Of a DNA stretch of 64,000 nucleotides, positions 41,717-49,959 are shown one piece after another. This DNA comes from Bog-473 sp035552395 (lineage in GTDB: Bacteria > Actinomycetota > Acidimicrobiia > Acidimicrobiales > RAAP-2), in assembly GCA_035552395.1 (NCBI GenBank), contig DASZLL010000106.1:5731-69730 (forward strand), read 5' to 3'. Position 1 is the stretch's first letter. Each line of letters opens with the position of its first letter. The notes under the pieces were generated by a model. It was not told the origin of the DNA, searched no databases, and saw nothing but the letters and a program-made list of their open reading frames with translations. The position numbers and the translations under genes are program-made.

Positions 41717-41974
41717 GCGGCTCGGAACGCGGCCCGCCGTGCGTCGTGGGCCTCTTGAGGGGCGCCGATCGCATCGAGGCGGATGAGCGCGGCCCCCCCG
41801 GGCGGGGACTGGAGTCAGACGAGCACGGCGCGCGGGGCAATGCCCTCGTCGATGCGGCGATGGAACCGCGGGTCGCGGGTGTCGAAGACACCGCCACCGA
41901 GTCACGACATGGGTCTTGGTGCTCCCCCCGTCGATCGCCAACACGGCCGGCTCAACGGGCAAGGGGCCGGACAC
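41713..41974 (-). pseudogene. Remnant of a BadF/BadG/BcrA/BcrD-type ATPase/kinase
   Basis: From a GTG at 41974 the frame encodes VEPAVLAIDGGSTKTHVV, the N-terminal phosphate-binding motif of N-acetylglucosamine-kinase-like BadF/BadG proteins. One base out of frame, from about 41900, comes the family's C-terminus: LGGGVFDTRDPRFHRRIDEGIAPRAVLV, a TGA, then LQSPPGGAALIRLDAIGAP to a TAG at 41713. About 250-300 central residues are missing. The junction lies at GTCGTGACTCGG, where both halves would have encoded Val-Val. A large internal deletion, a frameshift and a nonsense codon make this a decayed gene. Confidence 0.65.
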
Positions 41975-42074
41975 GCACGGATGTTACGTTTCGGCCTGTG
42001 GGGATCTGGGGTGGCCGGCGGCCCGCTGGTGGTTCACGCGCTCGTGCCGAGCGTTCCGTCGGGACGGAGTCCTC

Positions 42075-43499
42075 GTGAGCGACGTCGACGAGGTCCTCGC
42101 GCGACAGCCGGCCCGGGTCGGCAAGGACCGCCGGAAGCTCCCGAGCTGGCGCTGGGAGGAGCTCCGCACGACCCTCTGGGTCGTCCCGAGCATCATCGTC
42201 GTCGTCTCGGCGCTGCTGTTTGTGGTCACGTTCGAGATCGACGTGTCCGCCTTCCACCACCCGGACATCCTGCCGACCTGGATTCGCACCGGCGGCGCCG
42301 ACGCCGAGCGCCAGGTGCTGATCGCCATCGCGGCGGCCGTCATCACGGTGGTGGGCGTGGTGTTCTCCATCACCATCCTCGCCCTCACTCTGGCGTCACA
42401 ACAGTTCGGGCCGCGCATGATGCGCAACTTCGTGCGCGACATCGGGAACCAGGTGACCCTCGGCATCTTCGTCGGCACCTTCGTGTACTCGGTGCTGGTG
42501 CTCGGCTCCATCAACAGCCTCAACCCACGCTTCGTCCCGTATTTGTCGACGTCGATCGCCGAGGCGCTACTCCTCGTGGACCTCGGCGTCCTCATCTACT
42601 TCATCCATCACATCGCGAAGTCGATTCAGCTCCCCGAGGTGATCGCCAGTATTGCGGCCGACCTCATGTCGTCGATCGACGCCGAGTTTCCCGAGCGGGT
42701 GGGGGAGCTGCCGATCGAGCCTCCGCAACAGCACAGCGGCAAGAGCGTGCCCGAACTGCTCAAGCTGATTGAGGAGCGCGGCGCCGCCGTCCCCTCGCAG
42801 GTGAGCGGTTACATCCAGTACGTCGGCTACTCGCAGCTCATCGCCATCGCCACCCGGACCGACTCGTTCATCCGCTTGGAGCACCGGCCGGGGCACTTCC
42901 TGGCCACGGGGCGACCACTCGCCATGGTCTGGCCGCGCAGCGCGGCACCCGAAGTGGCGCTCGCGCTGGGCAAGGCGCACGTGACCGGGCCGCACCGCAC
43001 GCTGGTGCAAGACCCGGTCTTCGCAATCGACCAGCTCGTCGAGATCGCCATTCGTGCCCTGTCTTCCGTCGTGAACGACACCTTCACGACGCTTACTTGC
43101 ATCGACTGGTTGTCCGCGGGATTGGGACGCGTGTCTGGCCGCGTCCTCGACGAGGGCGTCTACCGGGACTCGGCCGGCCGGGTCCGCCTGATCGAGTTCG
43201 ATCCTTCGTACGCCCGGATGGTGAACCGCGCCTTCGACAAGATCCGCCAGTCGGCGGGGGGCATGCCAGCGGTGCTGATCCGACTGATCGACTCGTTGGG
43301 GTCGATCATGCTCGACACAACGTCTGCCGAGCAGCGGACGGTGTTGCGTCGGCAGGCAGACATGGTGCTGCGCCTGGCTGAAGCGACCGTGGCCGAGGAG
43401 AACGACCTCGAGGAGATCCGGTTTCGCTACCGCCGGATCCCCGGAGAGGATGCCTTCACCGGGAAGTCGTATACCTGGTCGCAGATCGATCGGGCCTAA
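42075..43499 (+). CDS. DUF2254 family membrane protein
   Basis: 474 aa from the GTG at 42075 (GGAG upstream). Four membrane segments lie in the first roughly 180 residues (LWVVPSIIVVVSALLFVV; VLIAIAAAVITVVGVVFSITILALTLASQQFGPR; GIFVGTFVYSVLVL; EALLLVDLGVLIYFIHHIAKSIQ). SQQFGPRMMRNFVRD and the soluble C-terminal VFAIDQLVEIAIRALSSVVNDTFTTLTCIDWL are diagnostic for DUF2254. Function unknown; an inner-membrane ion or stress role has been suggested for relatives. No operon partner. Confidence 0.9.
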   Translation: MSDVDEVLARQPARVGKDRRKLPSWRWEELRTTLWVVPSIIVVVSALLFVVTFEIDVSAFHHPDILPTWIRTGGADAERQVLIAIAAAVITVVGVVFSITILALTLASQQFGPRMMRNFVRDIGNQVTLGIFVGTFVYSVLVLGSINSLNPRFVPYLSTSIAEALLLVDLGVLIYFIHHIAKSIQLPEVIASIAADLMSSIDAEFPERVGELPIEPPQQHSGKSVPELLKLIEERGAAVPSQVSGYIQYVGYSQLIAIATRTDSFIRLEHRPGHFLATGRPLAMVWPRSAAPEVALALGKAHVTGPHRTLVQDPVFAIDQLVEIAIRALSSVVNDTFTTLTCIDWLSAGLGRVSGRVLDEGVYRDSAGRVRLIEFDPSYARMVNRAFDKIRQSAGGMPAVLIRLIDSLGSIMLDTTSAEQRTVLRRQADMVLRLAEATVAEENDLEEIRFRYRRIPGEDAFTGKSYTWSQIDRA

Positions 43500-43517
43500 C
43501 GGGTCGCAGCCTGTGCG

Positions 43518-44894
43518 TTACCCGCCGGCGTTGTCGGTCGCAGACGTGGTGGTCGACGAGGGGGCTGCTGTCGTGGTGGTCGCGTGCGTGCTGGCTCGGG
43601 TCGACGTGGTCGTGGCGGGCGTCGTCGAAGTGGTCGTGGCGCTGCCCGTGTTGCCCGCCGGTGAGCTCGTAGTCGTCGTGGTCGGCGGCGCTGCAGGAGC
43701 CACGAAGGGGGTCGTCTCACCGCTCATTGTGGCGACGCTCGTCGACGGCGTGACGGCGAGGTTGGTGCAGCTGCGGGCCGAGTTCCAGCTCTGGATCGCC
43801 GTGGTCGCGGGCTGCCCGGTGAGTGGTTGCGGCAGGCCGGACAAGATGGTGGCCGGGCGGAACACTGCGCTGGTGACGTGCCGTCCTTCGGCCGTGATGA
43901 TGAGCGCGCCGCTGTTGGTCTCGGGCGGCGCGTCGTCGTAGAAGGCGAAGTTCCCGAGGCCGTAGTCCACATACGAGCTCCCGAGATAACCGGCGCCGGA
44001 GAGCACGTGGGCGTCGCTGCCCACCACGATGTCGGCGCCCGCCTTGACCAGTTGCTGCGCGAGTGGCTCCTGCTGGGGGTTGGGGCAGGTCTGGGTCTCG
44101 GTGCCCCAGTGCACGTAGACGATCACCGTGTCCGCGGTCTTGCGCACCTGTTGGACCTCGCGTACCAACTGGGTCGGGTCGATGGCCGAGGCGACGCCGG
44201 GTTGGGTCGCCGAAGCGGTCCAGGTGCTCACGAGGTTGTCCGCGATGACCTGAGTCGCCGTGATGATGGCGATCCGTTGGCCGTTGATGGTCACGCGGTA
44301 GGGCGTAAAGGCCTGGGCCGCGGTGTTGCCGATGCCGATGATCGGATAGCTGTCCTGGTTGGCGATGGTCAGGTTCTGGGAGAGGCCCTGAGGCCCGCAG
44401 TCGAAGCCGTGGTCGTTGGCCTCGGTGGCGAGCGAGATCGAGGCGCTCTTAAGCGCCGGGATGGCGGAGGCCGGTGCGTCGAAGATGTACGGCTTGTTCT
44501 GCGGCTCCGGACACGTGCCGTCGGTCACCGCAGTCTCGAGGTTCACCATCGACACCTGGGCGCCGGAGAAGAGCTGGGGGATGGTGGTGCCGAGGGCGGT
44601 CGACGGGTTCTGGGCCAGCTTCTCGCCCACCACGCCGGCGAAGTGGACGTCACCGCCGAAGCCGAACGTCACGGCATGCCCGCTGCCCTTCCAGTCCGGG
44701 TTGAGCGGCGAGTGGGAGGGGAAGTGTTGGTCGGCCAGCGTGTTGTGCGCGGAGGTGGTGGAGGTGGAGGACGAAGAAGCGGGCGGTTTGCCAGAGCCGC
44801 CCGAGATGAAGGCGAAGTAGATGATCACCAGGAGGAGGACCACGCCGCCGATGGTGAATTGCTGGCGCCGGCGCCTGACCCTGCGTGAAACCAC
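43518..44894 (-). CDS. CapA family (PGA_cap) extracellular metallophosphatase-like protein
   Basis: 458 aa. An Arg-rich N-terminus and one membrane anchor (about residues 14-31) are followed by a Ser/Thr linker. The CapA domain then runs to about residue 390: TFGFGGDVHF, SMVNLETAVTD, ATEANDHGFDCG, IVYVHWGTETQ and GADIVVGSDAHVLSGAGY, the calcineurin-like metal ligands. A C-terminal tail of about 60 residues is nearly all Thr, Ala and Ser, as on cell-wall-associated proteins, and may be glycosylated. CapA proteins take part in poly-gamma-glutamate or capsule synthesis; no capB/capC is nearby. Confidence 0.85.
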   Translation of the reverse strand: MVSRRVRRRRQQFTIGGVVLLLVIIYFAFISGGSGKPPASSSSTSTTSAHNTLADQHFPSHSPLNPDWKGSGHAVTFGFGGDVHFAGVVGEKLAQNPSTALGTTIPQLFSGAQVSMVNLETAVTDGTCPEPQNKPYIFDAPASAIPALKSASISLATEANDHGFDCGPQGLSQNLTIANQDSYPIIGIGNTAAQAFTPYRVTINGQRIAIITATQVIADNLVSTWTASATQPGVASAIDPTQLVREVQQVRKTADTVIVYVHWGTETQTCPNPQQEPLAQQLVKAGADIVVGSDAHVLSGAGYLGSSYVDYGLGNFAFYDDAPPETNSGALIITAEGRHVTSAVFRPATILSGLPQPLTGQPATTAIQSWNSARSCTNLAVTPSTSVATMSGETTPFVAPAAPPTTTTTSSPAGNTGSATTTSTTPATTTSTRASTHATTTTAAPSSTTTSATDNAGG

Positions 44895-44986
44895 TTCGGC
44901 ACTATGTCACACGGCCTGCCCCGGCAGCCCGGCAGGTGGGTCCGTGACCAGCCCTTTTACGGTCAGGGTCGGGTGCGAGCCGTGCC

Positions 44987-45544
44987 TTACGCGGCCCAGA
45001 GGGAGTCCCAGTTGGCGGCGAGCGAAGCGACGAGTCCGGCGCAGGCGGCGGAGATCATGTCTCGGCAGTCGTCGAAGACGGTCTGGTCGCCGTAATAGGG
45101 GTCGGGTACGTCGGCCGCCGCGCCGGCGGCGGGGTCGAACGAGCGGAGGAGCACGAGGCGGTCCGGATCAGCGCCGAGCCCGCGCAGCGTCTGCTGGTGC
45201 CGGCGGTCGAGCGCCACCATGAGATCGGTCTGCCCGAGCTCGCGCGTGGCGAATTGATGGGCGACGTGGCGTTCGCGTGGATAGCCACCCAGGGTGAGCG
45301 AGACCGCGGCGCAGGGGTGCATCGGCTCGCCCTCGTGCCAGGGCCCGGTACCCGCACTGGCGACCACCACGTGGTCGCCGAGTGTCGTGCCGTCGCCGAG
45401 GACGGTCGATTGAGCCAGGGACCGCGTGATGACCTCGGCCATGGGGGAGCGACAGATGTTGCCGGTGCAGACGAAGACGATGCGGTAAGGCCGATCCCCG
45501 ATGGGGCCCGGGAGCACGACGCGGCCCGCTGCCGGGGCGCTCAC
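44987..45544 (-). CDS. Low-molecular-weight protein-tyrosine phosphatase
   Basis: 185 aa from the GTG at 45544 that overlaps the acyl-CoA synthetase stop (GTGA). The P-loop VFVCTGNICRSPMAE is the C-x5-R active site, and VPDPYYGD holds the general-acid Asp near the C-terminus. A hydrophilic segment of about 15 residues precedes the domain. Such phosphatases regulate exopolysaccharide export in many bacteria, which may fit the nearby CapA, but the coupling here is to an acyl-CoA synthetase. Confidence 0.92.
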   Translation of the reverse strand: MSAPAAGRVVLPGPIGDRPYRIVFVCTGNICRSPMAEVITRSLAQSTVLGDGTTLGDHVVVASAGTGPWHEGEPMHPCAAVSLTLGGYPRERHVAHQFATRELGQTDLMVALDRRHQQTLRGLGADPDRLVLLRSFDPAAGAAADVPDPYYGDQTVFDDCRDMISAACAGLVASLAANWDSLWAA

Positions 45545-47109
45545 GCGGGCGTGTACTCGTCGCGAAGGGATTTCTTGACGATCTTGCCGGTGCCCGCCCG
45601 TGGCCAGTCGGTGCGGACCTCGACCTGCTCGGGGATCTTCTGGGTCATGAGCCCGGCGTCGCGGCAAAACGCGACCACCTCGGCCAGCTCGAGGTCGTCG
45701 ACGTTGTCGGCCAGCTGCACGACGGCGCACACCCGTTCGCCGCGTTCGGGGTCGGGCAGACCGATGACGGCCACCTCCACCACCTTGGGGTGGGTGTAGA
45801 GGAGATCCTCGATCTCCTTGGCGCTGATGTTCTCGCCCTTGCGCACGATCACGTCCTTCAGCCTTCCCGTCAAGGTCAGGTGGCCGTCGGTCCTGAGCTT
45901 GCCCAGGTCGCCGGTGCGGAAGTAGCCGTCCCCGTCGAAGGCCTCCTTCGTCAGCGCCGGGTCGGTATAGCCGTGGAACACCATCGGCCCCTTGACCCGA
46001 ATCTCGCCCTCCTCGCCGGCGCCCGCCGGTGCGCCGTCCAGCCGGACGATGCGCACGTCCGCCCCCTCGACCGGTTTGCCGTCCGTGTTGGCCAGCTGCT
46101 CGTCGGTGTCGTGCGGCGAGCCGTTGGAGATCATCGGCACCTCGGTCATGCCGTAGCCGTGCACGACACCACGCCCGCCGATTTCCTGGCGCACCTCGTA
46201 GTGGACCTCGGGTGGCTTGGCGGCGCCGCCGCCGGACATAAGGCGGAGCGTGGGGAGGATCGGGTCGTCGGGCGCCTTGCGCTGCTCGGCGAGGTAGGCG
46301 ACGTAGAAGGCCGTGCTGCCGCCGACCATCGTCGCCCCGTGCTTGCGGAAGATGGGCAGCACGTCGGGCGCGGAGAACGCCTCGACGAGGACGGCGGGGA
46401 AACCGAAGGAGAGCATCGTCACCAGATAGTCCGGTCCGGCAATGTGCGCGAAGGGGAAGGCGATGGAGCCGACGTCGTCGGGTCCCATGTCGAGGGCGCG
46501 GGCGAGGCCCCAACCGCCGGCGATGAGCGTCTGGTCGGTGTGCTGGACGCCCTTGGGGTCGGCCGTGGAGCCGGACGTGTAGTAGATCCAGCGGATCGGG
46601 GCGTCCTCGGGTGCGGCCCCGGGCGGTGGTGGGGGCAGTACGGCAGGGTCGGCCTCCGGCAGGCCGGCGTCGACGGTGAGGATGGTCGGCCGCGTCGGCG
46701 CGTCGGCCAGGGCACGGTCGGCGATGGCAGCGAAGTCGGTGCCGCGCCAGGTGCGGGGGATGATGAAAAGGGAGGCGCCGGTCTGGCGCAGCGCAAATCC
46801 GACCTCACGCTCGCGGTAGAGGTGGATGATCGGATTTTGCACGGCACCGAGGCGGGACAGCGCGAGGGAGAGCACCACCGTGTCGATGCGGGTCGGCAAC
46901 TGCCACGAGACGACGGATCCGCTCGCGACGCCCATGCCGTGCAGGCCGGAGGCCACGCGCTCGGCCCGGTCGCGGAACTCGCCGAACGTGACGGTCGCAC
47001 CGTCGGCGGCAATGAGCATCGGGTGGTCGGGCGACGCGGCGGCGCGCCGATCGACGAGCTCCCACAGGGTGCGGGCGCCGGTGAGTATCTCGTTGGTGCT
47101 TGCGGGCAT
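45541..47109 (-). CDS. AMP-dependent acyl-CoA synthetase
   Basis: 522 aa from the ATG at 47109, with AGGAG upstream. ANL-superfamily motifs: YYTSGSTADPKG (P-loop), GYGMTEVPMI, the Asp of RTGDLGKL, the hinge GRLKDVIVRKGENISAKEIE, and the catalytic Lys in AGTGKIVKK. It activates a carboxylic acid to its adenylate and then the CoA thioester. The N-terminal half resembles the cyclohexanecarboxylate/medium-chain acyl-CoA ligase group. The substrate is unknown. Translationally coupled to the tyrosine phosphatase gene. Confidence 0.92.
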   Translation of the reverse strand: MPASTNEILTGARTLWELVDRRAAASPDHPMLIAADGATVTFGEFRDRAERVASGLHGMGVASGSVVSWQLPTRIDTVVLSLALSRLGAVQNPIIHLYREREVGFALRQTGASLFIIPRTWRGTDFAAIADRALADAPTRPTILTVDAGLPEADPAVLPPPPPGAAPEDAPIRWIYYTSGSTADPKGVQHTDQTLIAGGWGLARALDMGPDDVGSIAFPFAHIAGPDYLVTMLSFGFPAVLVEAFSAPDVLPIFRKHGATMVGGSTAFYVAYLAEQRKAPDDPILPTLRLMSGGGAAKPPEVHYEVRQEIGGRGVVHGYGMTEVPMISNGSPHDTDEQLANTDGKPVEGADVRIVRLDGAPAGAGEEGEIRVKGPMVFHGYTDPALTKEAFDGDGYFRTGDLGKLRTDGHLTLTGRLKDVIVRKGENISAKEIEDLLYTHPKVVEVAVIGLPDPERGERVCAVVQLADNVDDLELAEVVAFCRDAGLMTQKIPEQVEVRTDWPRAGTGKIVKKSLRDEYTPA

Positions 47110-47189
47110 CGCGCTCCTTTCCGGTCCATTCCATAGCAGCTCGCGCCAGGGTGCCCACAAGCCGGCGCGCGGCGCGGCAGAATGACGGC

Positions 47190-47462
47190 ATGGTCAAGCG
47201 ACCGGTGCACCGGGATCCCTTGGTCGAGCATGTCGCCGAGGAGGACGACAGGGGCGTCGACCGGCGGCATCAAGCGGCCCTGATCGCGGTCGGGGTGGCC
47301 GCCGTGCTATTGGTCTGGTTCGCCTTGGCCAACCTGCGAGACGTCCGGATCGACTTCTGGGTCTTCAACCGCCAGGCGCCGTTGATCCTCGTCATCGTGA
47401 TCTCGGGCCTGCTCGGCGCCCTGATCGCCGCACTGATCATGCGCCGCCGGACCAAGGACTAG
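47190..47462 (+). CDS. LapA-like (DUF1049) small membrane protein
   Basis: 90 aa. A charged N-terminus of about 30 residues is followed by two membrane helices (ALIAVGVAAVLLVWFALANL and APLILVIVISGLLGALIAALIM), with NLRDVRIDFWVFN between, and an Arg/Lys tail: the lipopolysaccharide-assembly-protein-A-domain pattern common in actinobacteria. Function in Gram-positives is unknown. Divergent from the acyl-CoA synthetase gene. Confidence 0.85.
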   Translation: MVKRPVHRDPLVEHVAEEDDRGVDRRHQAALIAVGVAAVLLVWFALANLRDVRIDFWVFNRQAPLILVIVISGLLGALIAALIMRRRTKD

Positions 47463-47505
47463 GGCCCGACCCCTGGGCGCGCTCCCTGCCGTTGGCGCAG
47501 GAGAG

Positions 47506-47543
47506 CAGCGGCCCGGCCGCTGAGCCCGGGCCCCTGGGCCCGG
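47506..47543. repeat. Two adjacent perfect palindromes
   Basis: CAGCGGCC-C-GGCCGCTG (47506-47522) and CCGGGCCC-CT-GGGCCCGG (47526-47543) follow each other with 3 nt between, 44 nt after the LapA-like stop. They could form tandem GC-rich hairpins ending that transcript; there is no T-tract, so a bacterial factor-independent terminator of the classical kind is not supported. The rest of the 262-nt gap (47463-47724) shows no gene. Confidence 0.5.
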
Positions 47544-47724
47544 TCGACGCGCTCATTCGGGGTCCGTTCCCGCGTCATCCGATCGGCGGACCGGCTCTAA
47601 GCTGACCGCTGGTGGAGACCACTGCTCGGGCAGGAACGAAGGGCGAGGCGCACGTTGTCCGCGCCCCCGGGGCGTGCAAACATGGGGCGCCGATGGATGT
47701 GGAGATCCCAAGGGGCTGGTGGTA

Positions 47725-48126
47725 GTGCCGCTTTCCGACCACGAACAGAAGATCCTGGCTGAGCTCGAGGAGTCTCTGGTCAAGCAGGATCCCGAGTTCG
47801 CCGAACGGGTGCGGTCGGAGACCGTCTATCGGCACGCGGGCCGTTACTGCAAGTGGGCGGCCGTCACCTTCGTGCTCGGCGTCGTGATCCTCGTCGCGTT
47901 CTACTCCAAGTCCGTCGTGGCCGGTTTCGTCGGTGTCGTCATCATGTTCGCCTCCGCGGTGTGGTTCGAGCGGAACCTGCGGCGCATGGGCCGGGCGGGG
48001 TGGCATGACCTCACGCGGTCGAAGGACGGGGAACCGAGGACTGGTGCCGCATCGAGCGGGATCGAGGGCGCCGTGACCGGCGCACGCGACTGGTTCCGCA
48101 CCCGCTTCCACCGGCGCGAGGGCTGA
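47725..48126 (+). CDS. DUF3040 domain protein
   Basis: 133 aa from the GTG at 47725 (AAGGGG about 9 nt upstream), because the family begins PLSDHEQKILAELEESL. Two membrane helices follow (AAVTFVLGVVILVAFYS and AGFVGVVIMFASAVWF), then a soluble tail. DUF3040 proteins are restricted to actinobacteria and are uncharacterised; they are often encoded near mraZ and the dcw cluster, which here lies 3 kb downstream. Confidence 0.9.
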   Translation: MPLSDHEQKILAELEESLVKQDPEFAERVRSETVYRHAGRYCKWAAVTFVLGVVILVAFYSKSVVAGFVGVVIMFASAVWFERNLRRMGRAGWHDLTRSKDGEPRTGAASSGIEGAVTGARDWFRTRFHRREG

Positions 48127-48249
48127 ACCGAAGTCTTCGGGCTGTTCGTCGTCGCGTCGCCGGTCGATCGTTGCCCATCGTGAGATTTTTGCCGCGTCGA
48201 TGCGGCGCGCCCCTTGGCGAGGCGATCGTGATGGTCACGGCTGTGTCAG

Positions 48250-49158
48250 GTGCCTGAGATGTCTGACGTGGCTGAGCTGGCGTTGGCCGTGGACATCGGT
48301 GGGACGAAGATGGCCGCTGCGTTGGTCGGCCTTGACGGGTCGCTGCTCGAGCGGGAGGCGGTCCCGACCAGGAACGGGCCGGCCGAGCCGGGCAACGACG
48401 AGCTCTTGTGGGGCGACCTGGCCGAGCTGGTCGAGCGGAGCACGGCGGCCGCAGGGTCCGGTGACCGATTGGTCGTGTGTGGGGTCGGCTGCGGGGGACC
48501 GATGAGCCCCGGGGGCTCGGAGGTGTCGCCACTGAACATCCCGTCGTGGCGTGGGTTCCCGTTGCGGGCTCGGCTGGCCGAGCTGACGGGCCTCCCGACC
48601 TTCGTCGACAACGACGCCAAGGCGTTGGCCGTGGGCGAGGGCTGGACTGGCGCGGCGGCTGGACGCGCGGACTACTTGGGCATGGTCGTGTCGACCGGAG
48701 TCGGCGGAGGCATTGTGCTGAATGGCCGCCTCCTCGACGGCCGGTTGGGGAACGCCGGGCATGTCGGGCATGTGATCGTGGAGCCCGACGGGCGTGCCTG
48801 CCGCTGCGGTGGCCGCGGGTGCCTCGAAGCGGAGGCGTCGGGCACCGCCATCGCCGCGATCACCGGGCAGTCGCCGCGTCTGGCGGGCCCCGACGTCGTG
48901 ACGCACGTCGGGACCTTGGTCGGGCGCGCCATCGCCTCGGTGGTGAACCTCTTGGACCTCCCGCTCGCTGTCGTCAGCGGTTCGGTCGCGCTCGGGTTCG
49001 GAGCACCTTTCTTTCGCGCCGCCCAGGCCGAGATGGACCTTCGTTGCAAGCTCGAGTTCGCCCGAGAGGCGCGGGTCGTGCCCGGCGGGCTCGGGGATGC
49101 AGGCCCGCTGATCGGCGCGGCCCGGGTCGGCCTGCACGGCCTCGGGCGCGCCGGGTGA
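48250..49158 (+). CDS. ROK family sugar kinase (glucokinase-like)
   Basis: 302 aa from a GTG at 48250 (ATG at 48259 is possible). VDIGGTKMAAALV is the phosphate-1 motif, VDNDAKALAVGEGW carries the catalytic Asp, STGVGGGIVLNGRLLDG is phosphate-2, and HVIVEPDGRACRCGGRGCLEAEASG gives the ROK zinc site (C-x-C-G-x-x-G-C-x-E). No DNA-binding domain precedes it, so it is a kinase rather than a ROK repressor. It likely phosphorylates glucose or a related hexose with ATP. Coupled to the small gene downstream. Confidence 0.92.
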   Translation: MPEMSDVAELALAVDIGGTKMAAALVGLDGSLLEREAVPTRNGPAEPGNDELLWGDLAELVERSTAAAGSGDRLVVCGVGCGGPMSPGGSEVSPLNIPSWRGFPLRARLAELTGLPTFVDNDAKALAVGEGWTGAAAGRADYLGMVVSTGVGGGIVLNGRLLDGRLGNAGHVGHVIVEPDGRACRCGGRGCLEAEASGTAIAAITGQSPRLAGPDVVTHVGTLVGRAIASVVNLLDLPLAVVSGSVALGFGAPFFRAAQAEMDLRCKLEFAREARVVPGGLGDAGPLIGAARVGLHGLGRAG

Positions 49159-49436
49159 GCGGGGTGAGCGGCCGCTGGGGGCGGGACGGCCTGGTCGTGA
49201 TGCGGGCCGTGGCGGCGCACCCGAGCCTCTGGTGGGCGGCGTTGGGAGCGCTCGGGCGGCTGGCGCGGCGCGGGTGGTGGCGCAGGGCGCCCTTCGTGCC
49301 GGTGCCGGGCGAGGCCTACTGGCGCTTCCGGCTCGTCACGGCCAATGGCGGCGACGGCGTTTCCGAGCCACTGCAGCCCGCCGTCGTCGTGGCGTACCTC
49401 CGGTGGTGTCAGAGGTCGCGGCCTCGCCGCGGATAG
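49155..49436 (+). CDS. Small conserved actinobacterial protein
   Basis: 93 aa from the GTG at 49155 that overlaps the kinase stop (GTGA). The core AAHPSLWWAALGALGRLARRGWWRRAPFVPVPGEAYWRFRLVTANGGDG and VVAYLRWCQR is rich in Trp and Arg; I recall similar proteins in Acidimicrobiia next to this HNH gene but cannot name a family. It may bind membranes or nucleic acid. Only 13 nt separate it from the HNH gene. Confidence 0.7.
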   Translation: MSGVSGRWGRDGLVVMRAVAAHPSLWWAALGALGRLARRGWWRRAPFVPVPGEAYWRFRLVTANGGDGVSEPLQPAVVVAYLRWCQRSRPRRG

Positions 49437-49449
49437 CCTCTCCAGGCAT

Positions 49450-49956
49450 ATGGAGCGGGTGCTCCTTCTCAATGCGACCTATGAGCCGCTGGCCCTCGTC
49501 TCAGATCGTCGTGCCGTGGTGCTCATGCTGTCTGGTCGAGCCGAGCCGGTCGCGATCCGAGATGGCTGCAAGGTGTTCCACTCGGCGCGCATGGAGGTCG
49601 AGGTTCCTTCCATCGTCCGCCTGAGCCACATGGTGCGAATCCCGCGCTGGGCCCGGACGCCCCCGGTGACCCGCCGTTCGGTGCTGCGTCGTGACGGCGG
49701 GCTCTGTGTCTACTGCTCCCAACCCGCCGACACGATCGATCACGTGATCCCGCGGAGCCGAGGCGGCACGCACGACTGGTTCAACGTGGTGGCGGCGTGC
49801 AAGCGGGACAACCTGGAGAAGGCCGATCTGTTGCTCTCGGAGCTGGGCTGGACGCTCCGGGTCAAGCCGGCCCCGCCGGACGGGCACCTGTGGCGGTTGC
49901 GGCACCTCTCGGACGTCGATCCGTTGTGGGAGCCGTATCTCGCCGCCGCCTCCTGA
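49450..49956 (+). CDS. HNH endonuclease family protein
   Basis: 168 aa. The N-terminal RVLLLNATYEPLALVSDRRAVVLMLSGRAE and RSVLRRDGGLCVYCSQPADTIDHVIPRSRGG match the widespread actinobacterial/cyanobacterial stand-alone HNH protein. The HNH core is DH-VIPRSRGG...N; the second zinc pair, usually C-x-x-C, reads ACKRDN, with Asp in place of the second Cys. It probably nicks or cleaves DNA, but its role is unknown and not linked to a mobile element here. Confidence 0.9.
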   Translation: MERVLLLNATYEPLALVSDRRAVVLMLSGRAEPVAIRDGCKVFHSARMEVEVPSIVRLSHMVRIPRWARTPPVTRRSVLRRDGGLCVYCSQPADTIDHVIPRSRGGTHDWFNVVAACKRDNLEKADLLLSELGWTLRVKPAPPDGHLWRLRHLSDVDPLWEPYLAAAS

Positions 49957-49959
49957 CGC

